A stretch of DNA of 13,912 nt from Owenia fusiformis (GCA_903813345.2 CAIIXF020000425.1:1-13912), one strand, 5' to 3'; counted from the first letter of the stretch, positions 1-8,081 are shown. The notes: generated by a model not told the origin, from the letters alone. A program made the numbers and translations.

Positions 1-522
1 AGCTTAATATGGAGTCTTAAATTGAACTCTGTTCTTGTTATTCTGAGATCCTTCCATTAACTATTTAAAATATGGAAAAAAGAAACCTTCCCAAGTGATT
101 TCAGTACCTATGGTAATATTTTTCTGTTGGTGTTTAACTGGCAAAGAACTGAAACGGTTGCAGGCCCATTTTTACATTCAATTACTTTTGAGGTGTTGAA
201 ATCGTCCATATCCTTATTTTCCGTCTTATGAAATAATAATGTTTAAATCATAATAAAGATACTTAAGTTTTTAACTATACTTTACATTTTTACAGGTAAA
301 ATGATTGCACCTTAGTCGGGAAATACATAACAACAATTGACACCGTGTATATACTGAGAATCGAGGTCAAGGACAAATACAGCCAGACGTGTTTTAATTT
401 GTAAATATAAGTCCATGACATGACTCTAGATTATGAAGAATCCGTAGCTTTAGCACACTACGGCTAAGCAACATTTGAACAAATAATTAAGGAGTTGAAT
501 ACGAATATATAAAACATTACAT
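1..522. other. AT-rich sequence without a recognisable feature
   Basis: I see no coding signature, tandem repeat or long inverted repeat here. The frame that carries the zinc knuckle downstream becomes readable only from about position 523. Some of this stretch may be decayed 5' sequence of that LINE, but nothing visible proves it. Confidence 0.4.
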
Positions 523-725
523 ACAGGGGAAATAAGCAGAAGAATGATGTCACAACAAGGTGCCAAAGCAGGAGTTCAAACAATGCACATTACTGTTACA
601 AATGCGGCGAATCTAGCAACCTAGCCAATACACGTTGGCAACCCAGGACCGTACGCTGCTACAAATGCAAGGGGATAGAACATAAACAATCTAGGTGTAC
701 TAACATAGCCCAGCAAAATCCCTAA
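523..725 (+). pseudogene. LINE ORF1 C-terminal remnant with CCHC zinc knuckles
   Basis: This is the decayed tail of the nucleic-acid-binding ORF1 protein of a LINE. One frame stays open up to TAA at 723-725. Two knuckles are visible. The first, starting at Cys codon 594-596 (CYKCGESSN...), keeps its first two cysteines but has lost the histidine and last cysteine. The second is a perfect C-X2-C-X4-H-X4-C, with Cys at 657-659 and 666-668, His at 681-683 and Cys at 696-698. In this protein class such knuckles bind the element's RNA. An endonuclease-like domain begins about 125 bp downstream on the same strand, which is normal LINE order. No start codon can be assigned and the N-terminal part is missing or too decayed to read. 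A retroviral-type gag knuckle is the alternative, but the downstream endonuclease argues for a LINE. Confidence 0.75.
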
Positions 726-851
726 ACCAACAATGCGCAAAAGAGATACTAGGTACTTCGTGAGGATTAACGCTCTCACCCATGGCTCTAAACTTAACAC
801 TACGACAGTTAAGCGTACACGTAAAGGTGCACGTAAATCTACACATGCTGC

Positions 852-1500
852 AAATATGCCTCTAAAATTGGTTTAAATAATGTAAAGTATCTTGGACTTG
901 CAAAACAAAACGAACTCAGTGAACTTCTCAATGATGAGAGTTTTGACATTTTGGGAGTCTGTGAAACCTTTTTTAGTGATCGTAACCCTTTAAATGTATG
1001 AAATGATCACTATATCTGGATAGGTAAAAATAGAATTGATAGATTAGGTGGTGGTATAGGATTCTTTATGTAACCATATGCGATGATAATATGCTTGAAT
1101 CTAATGATGCCACTTTTGTAAGGTATTGGATTAAGGTTAAGCTGTATGATAATGTTTTTAGCTTCGGCGTTGTATATTTCCAAAATGATGGGAAGAATGC
1201 GTACATTAGTGAAGCCCTTTCTGACAAGCTTGCACGTAATATTAATGCATTAAGTAGAAGCAACGAATATATTATTTAATGGGCGACTTCAATGGACGCA
1301 TAAATCAGTTTTCCCATGGCGAAAATAGCTACAATGGAAAATTGATTGATGTGTTAAGTGAAGTCACTAATACCACTATTTTAAATACAAAAAAATGTGG
1401 CAAAAATGTATCTGTTATGTTGATAGTAGGTGTATTGAAAGAGTTGTAAACTCCTTCAGTAGTGTTTCTGCTTTATATCGGAGTTTTGCGATATTTTGAT
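852..1500 (+). pseudogene. LINE endonuclease (EEP/AP-endonuclease-like) remnant, ORF2 N-terminal part
   Basis: This is the N-terminal domain of a LINE ORF2, the enzyme that nicks the target DNA. It has to be read in three frames. From 852 the frame gives SFDILGVCETFF, with the catalytic-type Glu of the ET motif at 963-965, then a TGA at 999-1001, then RLGGGIGFF and a TAA at 1071-1073. From about 1091 a second frame gives a Trp/Val-rich strand with FGVVYFQNDGK and stops at 1277-1279. A third frame then gives MGDFNGRIN, with the conserved GDFN at 1282-1293, followed by NGKLIDVL and ILNT. All of these motifs occur in family order. After about 1440 the match fades, and I do not see a clear SDH motif. 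No reverse transcriptase follows, so the copy is cut at its 3' side. It could belong to the same family as the element at 10225-12163, but the two copies do not overlap. Nothing functional can be made. Confidence 0.85.
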
Positions 1501-1679
1501 TTTGATGCGATCTCACCCACCATAAGCAACGAAAATATAACCATGGGATAGAAGAAGAATAGAGATTTAGAATGCTGTTTATTTGAAGCCACTAGCTCAA
1601 TTTTGAAGGAGGTTGCATCAATTTTTGAAAAACTCAAGATAAATCTTAATTTTTGGCTTGTTTATTCCACAATCGCAAC
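1501..1679 (+). other. AT-rich stretch after the endonuclease remnant
   Basis: This may be decayed endonuclease or linker sequence of the LINE upstream, since short acidic and aromatic-rich stretches persist. I cannot align it to a known motif and I see no 3' end or target-site duplication for that element. Confidence 0.3.
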
Positions 1680-1745
1680 CCCCTGACTGAAAACCGGCGA
1701 TCGAGCCCCCCCCCCCTTGACCGAAAGCTGGCTTCGCCCCTTAGT
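1680..1745. repeat. GC-rich patch: imperfect ~28-bp duplication around a C11 run
   Basis: Two similar segments of the form CYTGACYGAAARCYGGC lie on either side of a run of 11 C (1706-1716). Both end in a C-rich block. The base composition contrasts sharply with the AT-rich surroundings. On the minus strand the right end reads GGGGCGAAGCCAGC, which from memory resembles a terminal motif of repeats in marine invertebrates. I cannot confirm the family or find a second end. Confidence 0.5.
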
Positions 1746-2054
1746 TGCCTTGGCTTGGACGTATATTGTGTGAGTTTGTGCCAAATGCCCTGTTTGTCAA
1801 TGGTTTGGGAGTTTAGTCTGGTGTTTGAGCTATGTGGTGGTTTGTGTATAGTGGTGGTAGTATATGGAATTGTTAAGATACTAACTTAACTAGGGGATCT
1901 GTTTTCCTGGGGATATGGCCTAAATTTCTGAATTTCCACTATGTTCCTGTATACCCCCACTCCAAAAGATGTTGTTTACATACAGAATGAACTTTCTGTT
2001 TTTTAATATTGAAAATGGTACTGCATTTATTTGTTAGTGATATGGAGCAAACAA
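1746..2054. other. No recognisable feature
   Basis: This is ordinary AT-rich sequence with a G/T-rich stretch at about 1790-1860. The open frame running through it starts upstream of the C-run and shows only low-complexity Cys/Val/Leu content, so I do not treat it as a gene. Confidence 0.4.
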
Positions 2055-2101
2055 ATGCATGTCAATTTACACTGTAAATTGCACTGTTAATTGACATGCA
2101 T
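2055..2101. repeat. Perfect 13-bp inverted repeat (foldback)
   Basis: The arms at 2055-2067 and 2089-2101 are exact reverse complements (ATGCATGTCAATT against AATTGACATGCAT). The 21-bp loop contains CACTGTAAATTGCACTGTT, so ACTGT is repeated inside it. There is no flanking duplication long enough to call it a transposon, and the role is unknown. Confidence 0.7.
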
Positions 2102-2408
2102 ATGTATTTTGACACTGTTATATCCTACATACATATATTTCAAGGGTATTTTTGAAGAATAATCAAGAAAATCCATGTTTTCAAATCGATTCATCCTTGT
2201 CAAATAATGTAAATGAGGATTTGGATGTGATTGACGTTTTTGTTAATCTCCTACCACTGTTAACTTCCAACTTAATTTTTGAAAGCCAAATATGATGGTC
2301 ACGAATTGATATTTTAGTCACAAGTTGATGCATGCATCATGTGTGTACATCAACTGTCGAATACATGCCAACTTACATTTATGTAAATATCCACAGTTAA
2401 CTCAAATC
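2102..2408. other. No recognisable feature
   Basis: This is AT-rich sequence between the foldback and the first TSD of the short retro-insertion. It carries short ATGCAT/CATG-type words but no coding signal and no array. Confidence 0.4.
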
Positions 2409-2420
2409 ATCAATTCTCGA

Positions 2421-2513
2421 TTTCAATTGCCGCTAATGTTATCTAATAACCTTGGCAATTTTTCTTATGTACACATTTGATGATTGATCGAAATAAACTG
2501 GAATATTAAAAAA
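2421..2513 (+). mobile_element. 93-bp retro-insertion (5'-truncated retrotransposon 3' tail)
   Basis: The insert is bounded by a perfect 12-bp direct repeat, ATCAATTCTCGA, at 2409-2420 and 2514-2525. One A may belong to either the tail or the repeat. It ends in a run of seven A (2508-2514), and an AATAAA signal lies at 2492-2497, about 10 bp before the tail. Target-site duplication, polyadenylation signal and A-tail together are the marks of reverse transcription primed at the target. The insert is too short to identify its source: it may be the 3' end of a LINE, a SINE or a processed host transcript. It does not visibly match the tails of the other two LINE insertions. Confidence 0.72.
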
Positions 2514-2572
2514 ATCAATTCTCGAAGCGGTTTATCATATAACCTGGTGAGTTTAATGTTTCATTTTAATTT

Positions 2573-2587
2573 ATGATTATGGTATCA
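2573..2587. repeat. Left target-site duplication of L1/Tx1-like insertion
   Basis: ATGATTATGGTATCA here is repeated exactly at 3304-3318. The two copies flank the LINE fragment 2588-3303. Confidence 0.85.
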
Positions 2588-3181
2588 AGTATCACGCTTG
2601 AATATTTTGTCATTCAAAATGCATTGAAAAACAAGACAATTGCACTTGGTCAGGATAAAACATTGTGCAATAACATCATTTTAAAAACATCAAAGTCGAA
2701 AGATTATAAACAATTAATTATTAAAAAAGAAAATATCATACCAGGAGCTTTTCAGCGATGGAATAATGAATATCAAAATATAAATTGGTCTGATATTTGG
2801 AAAATGATTCAAAATATTGCTGAACCGAGATTAAAGAGCTTACAGTACAAAATATTGCAAAAGGTATATCCCACAAATCTTCATCTATTTAAATGGAAAA
2901 TTGAAGGGACAAACTAAAACAATTGTACATTTTGCAGAAATGAAGAAGACTCATATGCTTATTTCTTCATCTCTTGTAAAAAGGTAAAACATATATGGAA
3001 AGAAATAATGAACACAATAAATGCAAAATTTGGATGCTCTATAAAATTAACAGAAAGGGAAATTTTTCTTAAATATACAAATAAGAAAAAATATATTGAG
3101 AACTACATGTATGTAAATAATATTGTATTAATAACAAAAAACTGCATTAGCAAGTATAAATATGGACAACATCCAAATTAA
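2588..3181 (+). pseudogene. LINE ORF2 C-terminal domain (L1/Tx1 type) with broken zinc-binding motif
   Basis: This is the post-reverse-transcriptase region of an L1/Tx1-type ORF2. The frame gives a segment with NINWSDIWKMI, then LQYKILQKVYPTN and LFKWKI, the typical helix leading into the C-terminal zinc-binding domain. TAA at 2915-2917 interrupts it. The same frame then continues with NNCTFCRNEED, YAYFF, SCKKVKHIWKEI, and stays open to TAA at 3179-3181. The zinc motif keeps all three cysteines in normal spacing but has Tyr where the family has His, a change explained by one C-to-T step. The ATG that seems to open this frame (2573) lies in the target-site duplication, so it is not the element's own start. 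No catalytic domain is present. Confidence 0.85.
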
Positions 3182-3303
3182 GAATACTTATTAGAACAAG
3201 AGCTATAGAAAAGTCATGTGAAATTATTATGTACTATATGCATGTAAAACTATTGTATAACTGTACTTGATTAACTGAAATAAAAAATATAAAATAAAAC
3301 AAA
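2588..3303 (+). mobile_element. 5'-truncated L1/Tx1-like LINE insertion
   Basis: The 716-bp insert lies between perfect 15-bp target-site duplications (2573-2587 and 3304-3318). It ends in an A-rich tail with several AATAAA-like words (about 3279-3303), and it carries the C-terminal part of an L1/Tx1-type ORF2. The 5' truncation, tail and duplication together show insertion by target-primed reverse transcription. The perfect duplication suggests the insertion is not very old, although the coding part already has a stop and a lost zinc ligand. Confidence 0.88.
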
Positions 3304-3318
3304 ATGATTATGGTATCA
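3304..3318. repeat. Right target-site duplication of L1/Tx1-like insertion
   Basis: This is an exact copy of 2573-2587, directly after the A-rich tail. Confidence 0.85.
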
Positions 3319-5300
3319 GATTTAAGTATGATATTAGTCAAGGCTTAAACAAAGCAATGAAACATTTTGTAAAAATTCAAACAAGTTTTGAAGAATTCTT
3401 CTTCAAAGTGTTACTTTAGTGCTCCCCGGGAGTGGAAATTTCGTCTTGTGCAATCAAAATAATAGCGGGTGATTTGAATTTCGTTTGAATTTATAGCTTA
3501 CATCTACAAATTTTAAAACATATCGCCTAATTGAGAGGTACTTGCAGATTTTGGCGATCTATAAATATAAAAGGCTAAATATTGTGCAAAAACAGGAGTT
3601 GACACGCTTTCATTTGGAAATGAAATTTCCTACATAATTGTTGACTCATGTTTAAAAGTCATGAAAACGAGGTTGAACATAAACCATTGAAGTTACTGTC
3701 TATTTAGCATAGGATCACTGAGGGAAATATTAAAAATGACTTAAATCGTTACGGTTAAGTTGTATTCCAAGAAACCTATCAATTTAGAAATGCAAAATGT
3801 TCAATTTTGTTTTTCAATTATAAAATTGGCACCTGTAAGAACAGCGTTTATAAAAGCATTCAGAACTGAGGTATTTACTTATGAAACATTCGTTGGCATG
3901 TGTCAGGGAGTAAATAAGAAGAATATGATTTTAATTCTATATCTAACTCACAAAGGAATTTGTTAAGGAGCTGTATATCTTAACGTACTTTTATCATCCC
4001 GAACTCAAACATTTCGAATACTTATTTCGAAAACGCTTTGTTGAGATGTACTCAAAATCAATACGTTAAAATGTGTATCAGAGTCAAGACGCCATTTCGT
4101 TTAAAAATGTAAAAGTATATGTCACATCAAAATTAGAACATATGCAACAATGTTGTCTCAATTGCAGACACTTATCCACAGCAAAAATGTTTCGACAATA
4201 GATCTCTTTATTTTCTAAAATCACTCTTAAGACGACTAAAATGCTCAAAACTAGGATGTATCACCTGGACCATAAGGGAGTGTGAATGTTTTTACCAACA
4301 CTGCCCCTTTTCGAAAATTTATTATGCATAGTCTTGACACAGAATTGCTCAAATTTCAGCTAAAACATTACGCATTTTACACAAGCCCGTGCCTAACGAG
4401 TAAAGTTTTTTCAATTTCTATGAGATGAGTTTTGTTCACTGATTACTAATCCGTTCGTTAGAGTTAATCCGTTTGTTAAAGTTAATTGATTAATATCTAG
4501 AGCCGATTGTTCAAATTTCCACAAAAACTAATAATTTGCAAATTAAGTTTTTCATATTTGTTTTATTGTATAGAATCCCTCTTTCTATGATTAACATTGT
4601 GTTAAAATTTGGATTGAATCGATTAACTCATTGGAAAATTATTTTTTGATTTTTAATTGATGACTTTTTACATTTTTACTCTATTGTTAACATTAATTTA
4701 AATTAAGTTAAATTTCTTTCTTCTAAACATTTATTTGTAAATATTTTATAAATAGAAATAAAACAGTCAAAATAAAATACGTGTGACATCTGTAAGTCAT
4801 AGAGATGAGAAGGCCAGTAGAACGGTTAATCCTATAAACTGCCATACTATGCATTCTTTGTTTTGTTTGGTTAAGTAATTAACCAGATGGATTGTACGTC
4901 AAGTTGGACGAGAATAATCGCGTATAATATTTTTAGAACCCAAATAATACAATATAATTTGATATATTCTGCTTAGATTGGAAAATACTAGAAGATAATA
5001 TTTTTTAGGATGGAAAAAATTCTAAATAGACTGCAATCATCAGTTTGGATTGATAAATATGACCAAATAATATTTTAGAAAGACAGAATAAATATAAATT
5101 GGCGCAAATAATTCTAAAAAAATAATGTTATACCGGGAATAAAACATCCTGCTACATTTTCTTATTGAGATAATCGGATTTGGTAAATGCTTATATGTAC
5201 AAATAATATATTTGGATCTCACTTATTTATAATTATATTATATTAATCTCTATATAATATAGTATATTATGCTGATTATATTTTTTTCCTTCATAATATA
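3319..5300. other. AT-rich stretch without genes
   Basis: I see no coding signature on either strand. Small structures inside it are an imperfect palindrome at 3387-3407 (TTTGAAGAA, three bases, TTCTTCAAA) and an 18-bp tandem pair at 4447-4482. At 5221-5300 there is a tract made almost only of A and T, directly before the composite array. A short open frame near 3760-3966 has no recognisable motif and is probably chance. Confidence 0.5.
4447..4482. repeat. 18-bp tandem duplication
   Basis: The two adjacent units TAATCCGTTCGTTAGAGT and TAATCCGTTTGTTAAAGT differ at two positions. It is probably a replication-slippage product. Confidence 0.75.
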
Positions 5301-5403
5301 ATATAACTAGACTTTGGAAATTGAACGAAGTTCAATTTCAGACTCCAGATTTAGGCCATTTTTAGCCGAGTCATCCAGAATAAGCTGAGTCATCCAGAAA
5401 AAG
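5301..5403. repeat. Composite module copy 1: foldback and 19-bp doublet
   Basis: The segment opens with ATAACTAGACTTTGG and contains a 10-bp inverted repeat, GAAATTGAAC (5317-5326) and GTTCAATTTC (5330-5339). AGACTCCAGATT follows, then two copies of GAGTCATCCAGAA in a 19-bp spacing. The same order recurs at 6650-6755, so this is the left edge of a repeated module. Confidence 0.8.
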
Positions 5404-5596
5404 ATGGATGGATAAAATAGGAAGGTAGGATAGGATAGAATAGGAACGAACGATAGGATAGAATAAGAAAGAAGGATAGGATAGAATAGAATAGGAAAAA
5501 AGGATATGAGAGGATAGGATAGGAGGGATAGGAAGGAAAAGATACGAAGGAAGGATATATAGGAAGGATAGGATAGGATCAAATAGGAAGGATGGA
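5404..5596. repeat. GGATA-type microsatellite, copy 1
   Basis: This is an impure array of GGATA, GGAAGGATA and GAATA units, almost free of C on this strand. Purine-rich asymmetry of this kind can form non-B structures. The minus strand reads as an artificial protein of Ser, Tyr, Pro, Ile, Leu and Phe repeats, which is a by-product of the array and not a gene. Confidence 0.92.
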
Positions 5597-6100
5597 TGAA
5601 TTTTTCAATATCTTCTTCTCTACTCTTGACTTTCTATCAGGATACCATCAGATCGATATTCCGAAATTTCAAATCGCCATAACTTCCGCACTGGAAGTTG
5701 GATCGAAATTTGATTTGAAGATTCGGATTCCTGACAAAATTCTACCCCTAATTCATAACTCAAACTTAAATTTAGAGAACTTTTTATTTTGACCTACTTT
5801 TCGGACACCATATCTCAAAAGTGGGTCAAAATACTTTCTGACGGCAAAGGGCTAACACTTTTAGCACACTCTTGGCTACATGTATACACAATTTCGAGGA
5901 ATATAATTAAAGTGTAGTGTCAGAATCGCAAAAATAAGAAAAATCATTGAATTTGACCTAGATTTTGACCTAGGCATTTTGGTGTCCAAATTTTGAAGCT
6001 AGATGGCTTTTTGAAGGCTTTCATTTAATTAGCTGAACTCAGTCTACATTTCGTATTTTTCACTTCAAAAAAATCTTTTTTCCCATTGACTTAATATGGG
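5597..6100. repeat. ~458-bp unit a of the composite array, with its left flank
   Basis: It begins with GATTTTTCAA-like sequence shared with 7119 onward. It carries the block ACTTCCGCACTGGAAGT (5682-5698) followed by GGATCGAAATTTG and ATTCGGATTCCTGACAAAATTCT. The same block recurs 458 bp further on in unit b, and GACCTA-type words recur at nearly the same offset (5951 against 6410), so the whole unit is duplicated and diverged. Exact unit boundaries need an alignment. Confidence 0.75.
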
Positions 6101-6498
6101 CACCAAATTTAGCAATTTTTGAGCTTTCAAAACGACATAACTTCCGAACCGGAAGTCGGATCGAAATTTGGTTTGCAGATTCGGATTCCTGACAAAATTC
6201 TTCCCCTAATTCATAACTCATACATCGAATTTGGAGCACGTTTTGGTGTGACCTAGTTTCCGGACGCCATATTTCAAAATCGGTAAGAGTAATCAAAAAA
6301 CGATTTGCCTTACGGAATTAGCTTTGTTTCCAAGGAACATGATGAAAAAAAAACGAGAAAAAATATTGAAGAACGACTGAGAAAATTGGTAAAGTGATGA
6401 AAATACAAGATTTGACCTAGTTCTTGACCTTTGACCTAGATAAAAAATTGACCCAATTTCCGAGAAACTAGATACTGAACCTAAATTGACCATATGCA
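6101..6498. repeat. ~458-bp unit b of the composite array
   Basis: This is a diverged second copy of the preceding unit. It contains ACTTCCGAACCGGAAGT (6140-6156), in which ACTTCCG and CGGAAGT are a perfect 7-bp inverted repeat. The shared GGATCGAAATTTGG and CAGATTCGGATTCCTGACA blocks follow. Near its right end lies a cluster of TGACCT words. Confidence 0.75.
6413..6437. promoter_or_regulatory. Cluster of TGACCT words including a DR1-type pair
   Basis: TGACCT occurs at 6413-6418, 6425-6430 and 6432-6437. The last two are spaced by one T and give TGACCTTTGACCT, which on the other strand is the consensus direct repeat with 1-bp spacing bound by nuclear receptors of the RXR/HNF4 type. Nothing shows that it is used. 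It lies inside repeat DNA, and the word also occurs at 5790, 5954, 5966 and 6249. Confidence 0.35.
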
Positions 6499-6716
6499 GG
6501 ACTTGACTCAATGTCTTCTAGTTACTGAGAAAACGTGTAGAGAATAATAACTAGACTTTGGAAATTGAACAAGTTCAATTTCAGACTCCAGATTAAGACT
6601 TGACTAAGGACTTCACTCAATGTCTTCTAGTTACTGAGAAAACGTGTAGAGAATAATAACTAGACTTTGGAAATTGAACAAGTTCAATTTCAGACTCCAG
6701 ATTAAGACTTTTTTAA
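6499..6716. repeat. 109-bp tandem duplication carrying the foldback
   Basis: Unit 1 (6499-6607) and unit 2 (6608-6716) each contain TCTTCTAGTTACTGAGAAAA and the foldback GAAATTGAAC/GTTCAATTTC (6561-6582 and 6670-6691). Over about the first 103 bp I see only one difference, a G/C change six bases into the unit. The duplication is therefore recent compared with the diverged 458-bp units around it. Confidence 0.88.
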
Positions 6717-6755
6717 GCCGAGTCATCCAGAATAAGCCATGTCATCCAGAAAAAG
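6717..6755. repeat. Composite module copy 2: 19-bp doublet
   Basis: Two copies of the GTCATCCAGAA word repeat the arrangement seen at 5370-5403 and lead directly into the second microsatellite. Confidence 0.78.
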
Positions 6756-7118
6756 ATGAATGGATGGATTGATGGATGGATGGATGGATGGATGGATATG
6801 GATGGATGGATGGATGGATAGAGGAAATAGGAAGGAGGGATAGGATAGAATAGGAAGGAGCGATAGGATAGAATAGAAAAGAAAAGAAAGATAGGATAGA
6901 ATAGCAAGGAAGGATACTGTAGGATAGGAAGGAAAGGATAGGAAGGATAGGTAGGAAGGATAGGATAGGATAAGATGGGAAGGATAGGATAGAATAGGAA
7001 GGAACGATAGGATAGAATAGGAAAGAAGGATAGGACAGAATAAGAAGGAAGGAAAGGATAGAAAGGAAAAGATATGAAGGAAGGATAGGATAGGATAGGA
7101 TAGGATAGGAAGGATGGA
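6756..7118. repeat. GGAT/GGATA microsatellite, copy 2
   Basis: The array begins as a nearly pure GGAT tetranucleotide (about 6756-6820) and turns into GGATA, GGAAGGATA and GAATA units. It is roughly twice the length of copy 1. The same foldback and doublet lie to its left and the same flank to its right, so the microsatellite is an internal, length-variable part of a repeated module. Confidence 0.92.
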
Positions 7119-7266
7119 TGGATTTTTCAACTTTTTCTTCGCTACTCTTGACTTTCTATCTGGATACCATCAGATCGATTTTTCTCAAATTTCAAAACGC
7201 CATAACTTTCGAACTGGAAGTCGGATCGAAATTTGGTTGGCAGATTCGGTTTCCTGAGAAAATTCT
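7119..7266. repeat. Partial unit c of the composite array
   Basis: This matches the start of unit a (GGATACCATCAGATCGAT, then the ACTTTCGAACTGGAAGT block, then GGATCGAAATTTGG). It stops abruptly after AAAATTCT at 7266, where unit a continues with ACCCCTAATTC but this copy runs straight into the 82-bp satellite. Confidence 0.8.
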
Positions 7267-7648
7267 TTTACAAGCTAGCTCCACTCAATTATCATGCCAA
7301 ACTCGGTTTATTTCGTTTTAAGATACAGTTGTCAACCGCCCCTCAGGTTTCATGAGCGAATTTCACTCAATTGTCATGCGAAACGTTTTATATTTCATTT
7401 ATCTACAAGTTGTCAATCGCCTCTCCATGTTTCACAAGCTAATTCCACTCAATTGTCAAACATGATTTATCTACAAGTTGTTAATCGCCACTCAATTGTC
7501 AAGCATCATTTATCTTTAAGTTGTCAATCGCCTATTCATGTTTCACAAGCTAATTCCACCGAACAGTAATGTCAAACTCTGTTTATTTCGTATTATCTTC
7601 ATGTTTTCAATCTCTTCTTTCTTTTTACAAGCTAGCTTCACTCAATTA
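7267..7648. repeat. 82-bp tandem satellite, left block
   Basis: The anchor word CACTCAATT recurs at 7282, 7364, 7446, 7489 and 7639, with a degenerate copy at 7557. Most spacings are 82 bp; one shortened unit of 43 bp and one of 68 bp reflect internal deletions. Each unit contains words such as TTGTCATGCCAAACTC, GTTTATTTCGT, TTGTCAATCGCC and CATGTTTCACAAGCTAATTC. Open frames through the block simply read the repeat and are not genes. Confidence 0.9.
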
Positions 7649-8078
7649 CCCAAATGCGAGTAGGTAGTTACCAGTTTCACCACCAGGTGGCTGATTCGGG
7701 TCAATTAACATGGCAGGTATATAAGAAAGTTCCCTTAAACTTGAATATTATTAATTCAAGTGGCTCAATTTTCATATAACCCTTATGTGTCTGATACTCA
7801 TACTAATGAAAATATGTCCAGTAAAGCAAAATATTATCTGTTCACTCAAAGAAAATATATTTCATTTTTTGTGGTTTTATAGCATGGGGTCTATGGGGAA
7901 TCTCCCCGAGCTAGAAGTCACATTTTCAAAGAAAATCAATTTTTCAAAGTTGATAAACACTTTTTAAAACCACATTTCTAGATGTAATTTTACATGTAGA
8001 TTTCAAATATGATATTACTTTGACTGAATTTTGAATTTTTAATGACGTAAATCAAGATTATTTCTACTCGCATGTGGG
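7649..8078. mobile_element. 430-bp MITE with 15-bp terminal inverted repeats and TTA duplication
   Basis: The left end CCCAAATGCGAGTAG (7649-7663) and right end CTACTCGCATGTGGG (8064-8078) are inverted copies with one mismatch. TTA flanks both ends directly (7646-7648 and 8079-8081). The insert splits the 82-bp satellite: the anchors on either side are 518 bp apart, and removing the element plus one TTA leaves 85 bp, close to one unit. No transposase is encoded, so it would be a non-autonomous element. A TTA duplication fits PIF/Harbinger-type transposases, which prefer TWA targets, but the CCC ends are not diagnostic and other 3-bp-duplicating superfamilies are possible. A short inverted repeat CTTGAAT/ATTCAAG lies inside. 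Confidence 0.82.
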
Positions 8079-8081
8079 TTA

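Noticed and set aside
1066-1263. Minus-strand frame of 65 codons
   Set aside because: It is antisense to the endonuclease remnant, whose plus-strand reading has family motifs.
1653-1889. Plus-strand frame of 78 codons across the C-run
   Set aside because: It crosses a homopolymer and a GC-rich repeat, ends in low-complexity Cys/Val, and shows no family signature.
3760-3966. Plus-strand frame of 68 codons
   Set aside because: It has no motif, no related copy in the window and no splice or promoter context; its length is expected by chance.
5307-5582. Minus-strand open frame of 91 codons rich in Ser, Tyr, Pro, Leu
   Set aside because: It is the translation of the GGATA microsatellite and its edges; the periodic residues follow the DNA repeat.
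6713-7130. Two overlapping minus-strand frames, one of 135 codons, with repeated HPSI and SYP words
   Set aside because: Both read the GGAT/GGATA array in different frames and carry no domain.
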